DNA of 64,000 nt from Paenibacillus sp. FSL H7-0331 (GTDB lineage: Bacteria; Bacillota; Bacilli; Paenibacillales; NBRC-103111), in assembly GCF_001956045.1 (NCBI RefSeq), contig NZ_MRTH01000004.1, forward strand, positions 62,001 to 126,000, read 5' to 3'. The notes below the pieces were generated by a model, which was given only the letters and a program-made list of their open reading frames with translations, ran no database searches and was not told the DNA's origin. The number at the start of each line of letters is the position of its first letter. Position 1 is the first letter of the stretch. Position numbers and translations under genes: made by a program. Shown here piece by piece: positions 1-9,103 of the stretch.

Positions 1-3
1 AAT

Positions 4-876
4 ATGAATGTAACGAAGCGGATGGGAATCACTATATTTGTCGGAATGCTGCCCGCCTTGATTATTTATATCGGCATTGCATTGATTCCGGTTGCGATGT
101 CATTGTACTATTCATTTTTCGATTGGAATGGCTTGTCTTCCATGACTTTTGTAGGCTTGGATAATTATGTTACCGCCTTGAAGGACAGCATATTCTGGAA
201 AGGTTTTCAAAATAATATTTACATGATGATAAGCGGAATTTTGGGACAATTGCCAGTGGGGTTGTTTTTCGCGCTGCTGTTAAATCGGTCGTTGAGGGGT
301 CTCAAGCTATATCGCTCCGTCTTATTTCTCCCGGTTATTATATCGGCGGTTATCGTTTCCCTGGTATGGAACATGGTGTACGGAACGGAATCCGGCTTGC
401 TCAATAGTATCCTTAGCTCATCGGGTCTGGATTCATGGAAGCAAAACTGGCTGGGCAGCCCGCGTTGGGGCATGTTATCGGTAAGTATCACTTATTTGTG
501 GCAGAACTACGGGTTTTTTATGGTTATCTTTTTGGCTGGCTTGCAAAATATTTCGGAAGAGGTCAAAGAAGCGGCAGTTATGGATGGGGCGACCGGTTGG
601 ACACGGTTGTGGTTTATTACGCTCCCGATGCTGAAGGAAACGATCTGGGTAACGCTCATCTTCTCGATCAGCAATAGCTTCCGGGTATTTGACCTGATCT
701 ATGTCATGACGGCTGGAGGGCCTGCGCATAATACCGAGGTCATGAGCATTTATATGTATACCAATGCATTTTCGAACATGTACTTCGGGCTTGGAAGCGC
801 CGTATCCATTCTGATTCTGATATTCAGTCTGATTGCTATATATGCAGCCAAATTAATTACCCGTAGAAACGATTAA
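4..876 (+). CDS. Sugar ABC transporter permease (MalF/UgpA type)
   Basis: Inner-membrane subunit of a binding-protein-dependent carbohydrate importer. About six hydrophobic segments are visible, the first at residues 14-36. The EAA loop that docks the ATPase sits near residues 186-211 (EEVKEAAVMDGATG). The 290-residue length is normal for the MalF-like half of CUT1 importers. The ATG lies three bases from the window edge and the preceding codon is open, so an upstream start cannot be excluded. It is followed 34 bases later by a MalG-like partner. The cognate binding protein is not in view upstream and no ATPase gene lies nearby, so a shared MsmX-type ATPase is likely (inference). The sugar is unknown. 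Confidence 0.93.
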   Translation: MNVTKRMGITIFVGMLPALIIYIGIALIPVAMSLYYSFFDWNGLSSMTFVGLDNYVTALKDSIFWKGFQNNIYMMISGILGQLPVGLFFALLLNRSLRGLKLYRSVLFLPVIISAVIVSLVWNMVYGTESGLLNSILSSSGLDSWKQNWLGSPRWGMLSVSITYLWQNYGFFMVIFLAGLQNISEEVKEAAVMDGATGWTRLWFITLPMLKETIWVTLIFSISNSFRVFDLIYVMTAGGPAHNTEVMSIYMYTNAFSNMYFGLGSAVSILILIFSLIAIYAAKLITRRND

Positions 877-910
877 TCCAGGCAAGCTGCAGAAGGAGGA
901 GCGAGTAGCT

Positions 911-1738
911 ATGCAAACATCACTTGGCAAAAAAACAATTATTCATATCCTGTTGGCAGTATTGTCCGCCATCAATATACTCCCGATCGTCTGGATGGTC
1001 GTCAGCTCTTTTAAATCTGAGGCAGACTTTGCAACGAATCCCTTGGGACTGCCTAAGACTTGGAATTTCAGCAATTACACGAGCGCCTGGAAGGTTGCCC
1101 ATCTGGGTACTTATTTCTGGAACAGCGTGCTCGTGACAGCAGCTTCTATTTTGCTGACGGTGCTGCTCGGCGCACTGGCCTCCTACTTTTTATCGAGATT
1201 TGAATTTCGGATGCGCGGATGGTTATACGGGTTGTTTATTATAGGGATGACGATTCCGATTCACGCTACGCTCGTTCCGATCTTTATCGTGATGAAAAAA
1301 ATCGGATTGTTGAACACCCACCTTTCTTTGGTGCTTCCTTATACGGCCTTTCATCTCTCGATTACGATCTTTATTCTCGCAGGCTTCATGAGAGGATTTC
1401 CGAAGGATGTTGAGGAATCCGCAATTATGGACGGAGCTGGACTGTACCGAATATTCTGGTCGATCATTCTTCCGATGACCCGGCCTGCTCTGGCTACTGT
1501 CATTATTATTAACTTTATTTACAATTGGAATGAATTTTTGTTCGCGCTTGTTCTGATTAATAAAGCGGCTCTGAAGACGTTGCCTCTGGGATTGGCTAAC
1601 TTCGCCGGAACCGAGACCCGCTTTCAGACGCTGCAGATGGCGGCATTAACGATGGCTCTTGTACCGCTTGTCGGCTTTTACCTGGCGATGGAGAAACAAT
1701 TGATACAAGGCATGACAGCGGGCGCGGTCAAAGGATAA
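911..1738 (+). CDS. Sugar ABC transporter permease (MalG type)
   Basis: Second membrane subunit of the importer. The 275-residue protein has a first membrane span at about residues 10-34, a typical periplasmic segment, and an EAA loop around residues 165-192 (KDVEESAIMDGAGLYRIFW). It ends in the short GAVKG-type tail common in MalG-like proteins of the CUT1 class. A good ribosome site (AGAAGGAGGA) precedes the ATG. It pairs with the permease ending 34 bases upstream. About 130 bases separate it from the YesM-like kinase, so the sensor genes may share its transcript or have their own promoter; no convincing promoter could be read there. Confidence 0.94.
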   Translation: MQTSLGKKTIIHILLAVLSAINILPIVWMVVSSFKSEADFATNPLGLPKTWNFSNYTSAWKVAHLGTYFWNSVLVTAASILLTVLLGALASYFLSRFEFRMRGWLYGLFIIGMTIPIHATLVPIFIVMKKIGLLNTHLSLVLPYTAFHLSITIFILAGFMRGFPKDVEESAIMDGAGLYRIFWSIILPMTRPALATVIIINFIYNWNEFLFALVLINKAALKTLPLGLANFAGTETRFQTLQMAALTMALVPLVGFYLAMEKQLIQGMTAGAVKG

Positions 1739-1871
1739 TCGTCAATAAAGATCGTTTTACCTGCGTAACTGGTTATTTATAACATGGATTTAATATTTAG
1801 GTAGCATCGAACCCTGGTTTTCCTTTAATGTAGAGAGGAAGCGTATTGCGGACAGGGGGAGCAGGATCGAG

Positions 1872-3662
1872 ATGAGAGCTAACGGAACGCAATTATGGAA
1901 TTTCAGCTTAAGAAGGAAGTCGGTAGCGATCTTTTTGCTGCTGGTCACTCTTCCTTCTATTCTGGTAGGTTATGTGATATTGAGCTGGTATGACGAAATA
2001 TTAAGGCAGCAATTCATAGACTCCATGGAAAAGAACCTGAATACCATCGAGCTGAATCTGACTGAAAAAATCAAGGCTGTTGAAGATATATCAGACTATA
2101 TGATCTATCAGGATAACTTTCGTAATTTCATGGAAACTCCGGCGACTCCGGCGTACAGAGAGCAAGTCAATAAGGATAGGACCGCAATTGAAGGCTTTAT
2201 TGCCTTCCAAACGATGTCAAAACGATATATTAAATCAATGTCCTTACAGGGGATTGGCGGCAACGCGCTGCAAATAGGTGAGCCTGTGACGGGATTGGAA
2301 ACGAATTGGACTGATCAGGCGAAAGCGAACAAAGGTCGTATCGTCTGGACGGATTCCTATCCGCTGGAGAGCGGTTGGACTGGCAGCAAACGAGTCGTCT
2401 CGATGATTCGTGTCATTAACTCCTTTGAAAATCCTTCACGTCCGGTGGGTGAGGTCATCGTGCGTTTGGATGAATCAGAAATAACGGACTTATTATCGAA
2501 TGCTGTTCCTACGGATCAGGGCTCGATTTTTATTGTTCGTGCGGACGGTGCTGTTCAGCTTCACCAGGATGCGACGCTGGTAGGTCAACCTTATCCCGAT
2601 GCAGCCTTGCTGCAAAAGGTGGCAAAGCCGGCTAACAAAGTGTTTTCGTTGAAGGAAAATGGCATTTCCTACGTGGTGTTCAACCAACAAATGAAAGCGA
2701 CAGGCTGGAACATTGTAACGATGATCAAGGAAAAGACCATTGTTGAAAAAACAAGGGCGATCAAGGCATCCTTGCAAATATTGCTGTTCGTTTTCCTCGT
2801 TTTTGGATTGTTTGCTTTAATTGGCTTTGAACTGACGATTATCCGACCGATCCTTGCCTTAAGGAAAGAGACGCACCGTCTGAAGCAGGGCGATTTTTCC
2901 GCACAGGTGGAAATTCGATCCCGTGATGAGGTTGGGGAGCTCGGCAGGCAATTCAATATCATGGTAACCACGATGAGGGAATTGATCGATAACAAGTACA
3001 AGCTGGAAATTCGGCAAAAGGAATCAGAGCTGCGCATCCTGCAAAGTCAGATGGACCCGCATTTTCTGTATAATACGCTCGACATGATCCGCTGGACAGC
3101 CAGACTGGAGAAGGCGCCCGAGACGAGCCAGCTCATCGAGACGTTATCGCGATTTTTTCGAATGGGTCTGAACAGTGAGAAGCGTTTTACCACATTGGCT
3201 GGAGAGATGGATTTTGTTCGTTCTTATCTGAATTTGCAGCAGAAACGGATGGGCAGCAAGCTTCAATTCAGTCTCTATATGGAAGCGTCGCTTGAGGGTG
3301 CCGTCCTGCTGAAAAAGGTGATTCAGCCGCTTGTAGAAAACAGCATCAAGCACGGGTTCCGGCGACGGGGTGGCCAGATTCATGTACGCTGCTATCGCGA
3401 TGGACAAGATATGATCATGGAAGTCCTTGATACCGGGGTCGGGTTTACGAAGGATAAAATGGAACAGATTCGTCAGGCGCTTGTTGAAAGAAGCGATGAT
3501 CCTGCTGTGATGGATCATGCAATCTGTAACATTCATGAGCGCACCTTGCTGGTTTACGGCAGTGGATATGGAGTCGAGCTGCCTGATCAACAGCAGGAAG
3601 CTGGAGCATGCGTAAGGCTAAGAATCCCTCTATGGATGAATGAACAGGAGGCGGAAGCATGA
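1872..3662 (+). CDS. YesM-type sensor histidine kinase (LytS/His_kinase family)
   Basis: Membrane sensor that phosphorylates the YesN-like regulator encoded next. Visible order over 596 residues: membrane helix about 18-38, extracellular Cache-like sensor region to about 300, second helix about 305-328, HAMP linker to about 380, then the His_kinase domain. The phosphoacceptor is His397 in QSQMDPHFLYNTL. A HATPase_c domain follows, with N-box PLVENSIKHGF and GVGF glycine motif. The stop overlaps the regulator start by four bases, showing translational coupling. Position beside CUT1 permeases suggests it senses an extracellular oligosaccharide for this importer (inference from the common YesMN arrangement in Paenibacillus). 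Confidence 0.93.
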   Translation: MRANGTQLWNFSLRRKSVAIFLLLVTLPSILVGYVILSWYDEILRQQFIDSMEKNLNTIELNLTEKIKAVEDISDYMIYQDNFRNFMETPATPAYREQVNKDRTAIEGFIAFQTMSKRYIKSMSLQGIGGNALQIGEPVTGLETNWTDQAKANKGRIVWTDSYPLESGWTGSKRVVSMIRVINSFENPSRPVGEVIVRLDESEITDLLSNAVPTDQGSIFIVRADGAVQLHQDATLVGQPYPDAALLQKVAKPANKVFSLKENGISYVVFNQQMKATGWNIVTMIKEKTIVEKTRAIKASLQILLFVFLVFGLFALIGFELTIIRPILALRKETHRLKQGDFSAQVEIRSRDEVGELGRQFNIMVTTMRELIDNKYKLEIRQKESELRILQSQMDPHFLYNTLDMIRWTARLEKAPETSQLIETLSRFFRMGLNSEKRFTTLAGEMDFVRSYLNLQQKRMGSKLQFSLYMEASLEGAVLLKKVIQPLVENSIKHGFRRRGGQIHVRCYRDGQDMIMEVLDTGVGFTKDKMEQIRQALVERSDDPAVMDHAICNIHERTLLVYGSGYGVELPDQQQEAGACVRLRIPLWMNEQEAEA

Positions 3663-5272
3663 CTATCAGAATGTTGATTGTGGATGACGAGCCGATCATT
3701 TGTCAAGGGCTGAGAGAGACCATTGCCTGGGATACCATCGATGTGGAGGTAGCGGGGGAAGCCTATGACGGCCTGGAGGCTTTACAATTCGCAGCCAAGG
3801 AGCCGATTGATTTGGTATTGACGGACATTAACATGGACGGAATGGACGGACTCGAGCTGGCCAAAACACTCAAGGAACGGATGCCGCATATCCGTATCAT
3901 TATTCTTAGCGGTTATGATGACTTTGAGTATGCACGTCGGGCGCTGCGTCTTGGCATCGAGGATTATTTGCTTAAGCCTGTCGACATTGAAGAGCTCATG
4001 GCGATGGTTCAAAGAATCGGTCAGGAAATCGTACTGGAAGCTGAGCAGGCGCATGAGCGAAAGCAGGAGCTCCAGTTGAAGTGGTTCACCGAGCTCATAC
4101 AAGGCGGAGGGACCATACAGCAGGATACGGATACGCCATCCTTTATATCTCGTGATGTTCATTCCTTCCGATTTATCGCCAGCCAAATTACGGATTATGC
4201 AGGCTGGGCCGAGCACGCTTCCGAGGAGCTTCGGCGATCTGCAAGAAGCCAATGGGAGGCAGCGGTTGCAGCTGCATTAAAGAGCTGCGATCAGGAGGTT
4301 ATCTCCTTCTTTCATCATCCCAATTTGCTGTTAACGTTATGCATGGGGGCGCATCAAGTAAGTGGTGTAGATTTGACTGTAGCCTTGTCGGAGGTACAAG
4401 GCCAGATGTCGGATTGTCCGCGTCTGCATTTTGGAATTTCATCGGGTTATACCTCATTGAAGCAGCTGTATGCCAGTTATACCGAAGCGATGTCGGTATT
4501 GCAGCTAGATGCGATTCCGGGCTTCGGAAGCTTCAGATTCTACGATGAGGAACAGGTTTTGAAGAGGAGACCTCAGCAATTTGCCCCTTTAGAGCTGGAA
4601 AAGCAGCTGATGCAAGTGCTTTTTTATGGAAGCTATGAGGAATTGGATGAGGTTATCGAAAGGATTATGCAGGAGCTTCGCGAGCAAGGGTATCTGCTAA
4701 AGGAAATTTTGCAGGCCATCAAGGAATTGAGCATCATTTTGCAGCGTAAGCTGCGTACTAACGGGATAGATTTATCGCGGCATACCGATTTATTTAATGC
4801 CCATGAAATCGACCTGCTGGTGCACAACTCCAGTCGGGCCTTGGAATCGCTGCTCCGTCGTGAGCTGTGGTCGATGTTTTCGATTATTCATTCCTCTCTC
4901 GAAGGCAAGCATCACTGGATTACCGAACGGGTCATCACCTATATCGATTCCAGACACACCACGGATTTGAAGGCTTCGGAGGTCGCAGCCTGGCTCAAAA
5001 TCACGCCGAATTATTTCAGTATTATTTTTAAGCAAAATTTTGGCAAAGGATTTGCCGAATATTTGAATGAAGTCCGCATCAATCACGCCAAATCCATCCT
5101 CGTTGAGTCAGAGGAGCGCGTATTTGAGATTGCCGAAAAAGTCGGATATCGTGAATACAAATATTTTTGTTCGATTTTCAAAACATACACAGGAATCACA
5201 CCAACCCAATACCGGAAGCTTGCGCAAGCGCCATCAGGCTCTCCCGAAACCTTGGTGGTACGTAAGCGTTAG
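3659..5272 (+). CDS. YesN-type response regulator, AraC-family output
   Basis: Transcription factor partner of the preceding kinase. The N-terminal receiver domain carries the phosphoacceptor Asp56 (LTDINMDGMDG) and the conserved Lys106 followed by Pro (YLLKPVD). A long linker of about 280 residues of the YesN type follows. The C-terminal AraC double helix-turn-helix spans roughly residues 420-525 (KASEVAAWLKITPNYFS and ITPTQYRKL). Length 537 is usual for this family. The ATG overlaps the kinase stop (ATGA) and has the ribosome site AGGAGGCGG. It probably activates the ABC transporter and downstream catabolic genes when sugar is present; targets are inferred from neighbourhood only. Confidence 0.93.
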   Translation: MTIRMLIVDDEPIICQGLRETIAWDTIDVEVAGEAYDGLEALQFAAKEPIDLVLTDINMDGMDGLELAKTLKERMPHIRIIILSGYDDFEYARRALRLGIEDYLLKPVDIEELMAMVQRIGQEIVLEAEQAHERKQELQLKWFTELIQGGGTIQQDTDTPSFISRDVHSFRFIASQITDYAGWAEHASEELRRSARSQWEAAVAAALKSCDQEVISFFHHPNLLLTLCMGAHQVSGVDLTVALSEVQGQMSDCPRLHFGISSGYTSLKQLYASYTEAMSVLQLDAIPGFGSFRFYDEEQVLKRRPQQFAPLELEKQLMQVLFYGSYEELDEVIERIMQELREQGYLLKEILQAIKELSIILQRKLRTNGIDLSRHTDLFNAHEIDLLVHNSSRALESLLRRELWSMFSIIHSSLEGKHHWITERVITYIDSRHTTDLKASEVAAWLKITPNYFSIIFKQNFGKGFAEYLNEVRINHAKSILVESEERVFEIAEKVGYREYKYFCSIFKTYTGITPTQYRKLAQAPSGSPETLVVRKR

Positions 5273-5302
5273 CAGGCAGGAAAGCAGGGAGTGGCAGTTA
5301 AG

Positions 5303-6496
5303 ATGTCGGAAGCTTCTTCAGTGAACGTACGTTCTTTTGGCGTCATCAAAGGGTTCAACTTTTTTATTTATGGGGCTATTGCGATTTACAGCTCTTTTTT
5401 CCCACTATATTTGAAAGCAATAGGGATGTCGAACTTTATGATCGGTCTTCTGCTCGCTGGAGGTCCCTTCATTTCACTGCTGTCCAATCCTTTTTGGGGT
5501 TATTGGAGCGATAGGCTGCAAAATGGCAGACGTATTCTGATCCTGCTGTTAGTAGGTAACGGGTTGGTCATGCAAGCTGTTTTTGCAGTCCATTCCACCT
5601 ACTTTATTTATGGGTTAATGCTGATTTACTTTTTTTTCCAAACTCCATTATTTTCACAAAGCAATAGCTTAATACTGGATGTCGTTGAACGGACAGGCCA
5701 CAAATTCGGCTCTTTCCGACTATGGGGGGCCTTAGGATGGGCGATCATGGCGGTGGTCACGGGGCCTATTCTCGAATGGCTCGGTATCGGGGAGTTCTGG
5801 ATCGTGTACGGCTTGATGATCGGGATTTCCATCGTGCTCGGTTGTATGCTTCCTCGTCAGGTTCCTACCGTTAGTGCTAAGAAGATATCCGCTGGCGGCT
5901 ACGGCAAAATTCTCGGAAACAAGCTGTTCCTGTCTCTGATTATTATCGGAATCCTGATCTCCATTCCCAATTCGATGAATAATATTTTTGTATCGATCTA
6001 TATATCGGATATGGGAGGAAGCAATGCCTTGATTGGCTGGTCAGCATTCCTTTCCTCGATCTTTGAAATTCCGGTTTATTTGCTGCTTGATCGCTATTTA
6101 CGCAGAAACAACAAGACGATGATCGCCTGCCTGATTGTCGTCAGTCTGCTGTATGCACTGCGGTGGCTGCTGATGTCGATGGCGGTAACGCCCTATCAGA
6201 TCATTTTCACGCAAACGCTTCATTGCCTTACCTTTGCAGGCTATTATTATGTCGGCACCCAGTTAACGGCTTATTTGATTCCTCAGCAATTTCGGGCTTC
6301 CGGGCAGGCTGTATATGCTTTAAGCTGGGGAGGCTTGGCAGGCATTATTGCGGGCATTATCGGAGGATGGATGTTTCAGGATCTGGGGGCGCCTACGATG
6401 TATCGCATTTGTACCTTAATGGCTTTGCTGGGTGCAGCCGGATTTGCCACCATGTACATGTACGCCTTCAAGTCAACAACACATCATCATACTTAA
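5303..6496 (+). CDS. MFS transporter (12 TM, sugar/nucleoside-type)
   Basis: Integral membrane transporter of the major facilitator superfamily with about twelve hydrophobic segments. A conserved loop motif between helices 2 and 3 (GYWSDRLQNGRR) is visible. The fold resembles the MFS_1-like/LacY-related group often linked to oligosaccharide or nucleoside uptake. An upstream in-frame GTG at 5291 is possible, but the ATG at 5303 lies seven bases after GGGAGTGG and is preferred, giving 397 residues. It starts 30 bases after the response regulator and precedes an oxidoreductase and a sugar isomerase, so it probably belongs to the same catabolic operon. Substrate unknown. Confidence 0.85.
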   Translation: MSEASSVNVRSFGVIKGFNFFIYGAIAIYSSFFPLYLKAIGMSNFMIGLLLAGGPFISLLSNPFWGYWSDRLQNGRRILILLLVGNGLVMQAVFAVHSTYFIYGLMLIYFFFQTPLFSQSNSLILDVVERTGHKFGSFRLWGALGWAIMAVVTGPILEWLGIGEFWIVYGLMIGISIVLGCMLPRQVPTVSAKKISAGGYGKILGNKLFLSLIIIGILISIPNSMNNIFVSIYISDMGGSNALIGWSAFLSSIFEIPVYLLLDRYLRRNNKTMIACLIVVSLLYALRWLLMSMAVTPYQIIFTQTLHCLTFAGYYYVGTQLTAYLIPQQFRASGQAVYALSWGGLAGIIAGIIGGWMFQDLGAPTMYRICTLMALLGAAGFATMYMYAFKSTTHHHT

Positions 6497-6533
6497 TTTT
6501 TACTATTAAAGAAATTATAGGGAGGATTTATTC

Positions 6534-7595
6534 ATGAAAAAGTTGAAGATTGGTGTTATCGGGGCTGGCAGCATCTCAAGCCTGCATATGGACGCTTACG
6601 CAAACAATAAGGACGTTGAGCTCTATGCCATTTGTGATATGAATGTGGAAAGAGCCCAGGAAAAAGCGGACAAATACGGGATTCCCCACGTATATTCGAA
6701 CGTTCAGGAGCTACTGGCCAATCCCGAGGTGGAAGCTGTAAGTATATGCACCTGGAACAATACGCATGCCGAATTCAGTATCGCCGCTGTGAACGCGGGC
6801 AAGCATGTGCTTTGCGAAAAGCCGCTATGTCAAACGGTTGAGCAGGCATTGGAAGTTCAGTCTGCTGTCCAAAGCAGCGGCAAAGTGTTTCAGGTAGGCT
6901 TTGTCAGACGATATGGGAATACGACACAAATGCTGCGGCGCTTTATCGATGCTGGAGATTTGGGTGAAATCTATTATGCCAAAGCCAGCTATTTGCGTAG
7001 ACTGGGCAATCCCGGCGGCTGGTTCTCTGACAGCAAGCGCTCCGGCGGCGGACCACTAATCGACCTTGGTGTGCATGTGATCGATTTGTGCTGGTACTTG
7101 ATGGGCAAGCCGAAGGTTCAATCGGTAAAAGGCAATACGTATCGCAAGCTGGGCAACCGCGCAAATGTACAGCATCTATCGTTTTATCAGGCTGCTGATT
7201 ATGATGCAACCCAGAATGATGTTGAGGATCTGGCCAATGCGCTCATTTGCTTCGAGAATGGTGCATCAATCATGGTCGATGTCAGCTTTACCCTGCATGG
7301 CATCAAAAATGATGGCACCATCAGCATCTACGGAACCAAGGGCGGGGCACAGGTGGAACCGGAGCTGCAAATTGCAACGGAAAAGCATGACATGATGCTA
7401 AATCTTTTGCCTCAGGCTGACACGCTTACGTTCGATTTTGTTGCCGGCTTCCAGAATGAGATCAATCATTTTGTTCGCTGCTGCCTGGGAACGGATGAGA
7501 CTCTCAGCCCCGTTGAGGATGGTGTGGAAATTATGAAAATTTTATGTGCGGTCTACGAGTCGGCGCAGACAGGGAAAGAAGTTCGTTTCGATTAG
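6534..7595 (+). CDS. Gfo/Idh/MocA family oxidoreductase
   Basis: NAD(P)-dependent sugar or inositol dehydrogenase. The N-terminal Rossmann fold starts with IGVIGAGSISSLHM at about residue 6, and the family EKP motif carries the catalytic Lys96 (CEKPL). The C-terminal alpha/beta domain includes GGGPLIDLGVHVIDL, which provides the usual Asp/His active-site pair near residues 178-182. Length 353 is typical. An excellent ribosome site (AGGGAGGA) precedes the ATG. It is followed by a sugar phosphate isomerase/epimerase, a frequent pairing in oxidation-isomerisation pathways for inositols and unusual sugars. The exact substrate cannot be read from sequence. Confidence 0.93.
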   Translation: MKKLKIGVIGAGSISSLHMDAYANNKDVELYAICDMNVERAQEKADKYGIPHVYSNVQELLANPEVEAVSICTWNNTHAEFSIAAVNAGKHVLCEKPLCQTVEQALEVQSAVQSSGKVFQVGFVRRYGNTTQMLRRFIDAGDLGEIYYAKASYLRRLGNPGGWFSDSKRSGGGPLIDLGVHVIDLCWYLMGKPKVQSVKGNTYRKLGNRANVQHLSFYQAADYDATQNDVEDLANALICFENGASIMVDVSFTLHGIKNDGTISIYGTKGGAQVEPELQIATEKHDMMLNLLPQADTLTFDFVAGFQNEINHFVRCCLGTDETLSPVEDGVEIMKILCAVYESAQTGKEVRFD

Positions 7596-7646
7596 AATGG
7601 CAAGGTCGTATGGGATTTAATAAACGGAGTCAAATGGAGGATACAG

Positions 7647-8486
7647 ATGAAAACGAGCTTGAGTGTGTGGAGCTGCCATAAGTATTTTTATGATAAAACA
7701 TGGACAAATGCGGATTTCATTCATTTTGTCGGTCAACAGACGAAGGCGGACGGGATCGAGCTGCTGCATCGTTTTTGGGACCCGGAAACGGATACCTCGC
7801 AGGTTGAAAAAGCATTGCAGCAGGAAGGACTGGAAGTAGCATGCGTTGGGGCCAGTAATAACTTTGCCTTACCAGACCCGGCAAACCGTCAGGAGCAATT
7901 GAATCACATCATCGAATCAGTCGATATTGCTGCCCGATTTGGTGCAAAGGTTGTCAGGGTATTTTCCGGCAATCAGCAGGAGGGTGTTGCGTACGATGAC
8001 GCCAGGCACTGGATCATCGAGGGACTGAAAGCAGCGGCCGACTATGCCAGCAGTAAGAACGTCGTTTTATGTCTGGAAAACCATGGGTTATTCGCAGGAA
8101 AATCGGAGCAGGTGCGTTCGATCATTCGGGAAGTGGATTCCTCTGCTCTTCGCAGCACGTTCGACATGGGGAATTTCATGCTGGTTGACGAGAATCCGAA
8201 TGATGCTTTTGAACAGCTTCAATCTGTCGTTGCGCATGTTCATTGCAAGGATTTTATAAAGGTTGGAGAAGACTTTCAGGGCGAAAGCTATGCTTCCTTA
8301 TCCGGAGACAAGTATGCCGGTACTATTATCGGTGAAGGCAGCGTGGATTTGCGACACCTGTTGAGTCGTCTTAAGGAGAACGGTTATGATGGCTGGTTAA
8401 CCGTCGAATTTGAAGGAAATGAAGAACAGAAGGCAGGCTCCATTCAATCTATCGATCATTTGAAGCAGCTATTGGACGAACAATAA
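7647..8486 (+). CDS. Sugar phosphate isomerase/epimerase (xylose isomerase-like TIM barrel)
   Basis: Predicted metal-dependent isomerase or epimerase of the AP_endonuc_2/xylose-isomerase-like family, 279 residues. Metal-binding acidic residues and histidines appear in the usual order: CLENHG (about residue 144), STFDMGNF (about 173), HVHCKD (about 196) and LTVEFEGNE near the C-terminus. The ribosome site ATGGAGGA precedes the start. It is the last gene of the run that starts with the first permease and is followed directly by an intrinsic terminator. It likely acts with the preceding oxidoreductase on the imported sugar (inference). Confidence 0.9.
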   Translation: MKTSLSVWSCHKYFYDKTWTNADFIHFVGQQTKADGIELLHRFWDPETDTSQVEKALQQEGLEVACVGASNNFALPDPANRQEQLNHIIESVDIAARFGAKVVRVFSGNQQEGVAYDDARHWIIEGLKAAADYASSKNVVLCLENHGLFAGKSEQVRSIIREVDSSALRSTFDMGNFMLVDENPNDAFEQLQSVVAHVHCKDFIKVGEDFQGESYASLSGDKYAGTIIGEGSVDLRHLLSRLKENGYDGWLTVEFEGNEEQKAGSIQSIDHLKQLLDEQ

Positions 8487-8502
8487 GCGGAAGACTCATG
8501 TT

Positions 8503-8530
8503 AAAGCAGCGCAGATAGCGCTGCTTTATT
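8503..8530 (+). terminator. Intrinsic terminator after the sugar catabolism genes
   Basis: A perfect ten-base stem, AAAGCAGCGC paired with GCGCTGCTTT around an AGATA loop, begins 17 bases after the isomerase stop and runs into ATTTGTG. It ends the plus-strand operon. Confidence 0.88.
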
Positions 8531-8551
8531 TGTGCAGCACGAACATGAACA

Positions 8552-8598
8552 TGTAAATAAAAACAAGAGTAGAGCATGTGGTACAGCGCTCTACTCTT
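8552..8598 (-). terminator. Intrinsic terminator of the D-amino-acid operon
   Basis: Read on the minus strand, an eleven-base perfect stem (AAGAGTAGAGC with GCTCTACTCTT) is followed by GTTTTTATTTAC. It begins 15 bases beyond the RidA stop codon and closes the convergent minus-strand operon. Confidence 0.88.
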
Positions 8599-8613
8599 TG
8601 CTATTAGCTTCTA

Positions 8614-9078
8614 TTAATCACGTATTTCTGCAATAATCTCGATCTCGACTGGTGTGTGGAAAGGCAGCTCGTTCGTTCCAATAGCTGATCTTGCATGTCT
8701 GCCGTTATCACCAAACACGTCTACCAATAAATTAGACGCACCGTTGATCACGTAAGGCTGATCGGCGAAACCAGGTGCGCTGTTGACAAGGCCCAGCATT
8801 TTGACAATTTTCACGACACGGTCCAAATCTCCCAGATAGCCTTTCATTACAGCTAGACAGTTGATGATCGTCTGGCGGGCTGCCTCTTGTCCTTGTTCTA
8901 TGGTAAGATCCGTGCCCAGCTTGCCCTCATACATCAATTCACCGTTAATGCGGCAATCCTGGCCGGACAAATAGATCAGATTACCGGTTTGAACGCAGGG
9001 AACATAAGTAAATCGCGGTTCAGGTGATGGGGGGAGTACGATACCAAGCTCGAGTAGTCTTTGTTCAATCTTTGCCAT
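8614..9078 (-). CDS. RidA family (YjgF/YER057c/UK114) protein
   Basis: Small cytosolic protein of the RidA superfamily, which hydrolyses reactive enamine/imine intermediates released by PLP enzymes. The 154-residue length is longer than canonical RidA (about 130) and matches the extended YjgF-like subgroup with N-terminal MAKIEQRLLELGI. Family signatures are TGNLIYLSGQ, the helix QEAARQTIINCLAVM and the C-terminal RSAIGTNELP, where the Arg corresponds to the substrate-binding arginine. The ribosome site GGAGGTTCATCACA supports this start. It is last in a four-gene operon with a PLP-dependent D-amino-acid enzyme, which fits the imine-scavenging role well. Confidence 0.92.
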   Translation of the reverse strand: MAKIEQRLLELGIVLPPSPEPRFTYVPCVQTGNLIYLSGQDCRINGELMYEGKLGTDLTIEQGQEAARQTIINCLAVMKGYLGDLDRVVKIVKMLGLVNSAPGFADQPYVINGASNLLVDVFGDNGRHARSAIGTNELPFHTPVEIEIIAEIRD

Positions 9079-9103
9079 TGTGATGAACCTCCATAAATGT
9101 ATA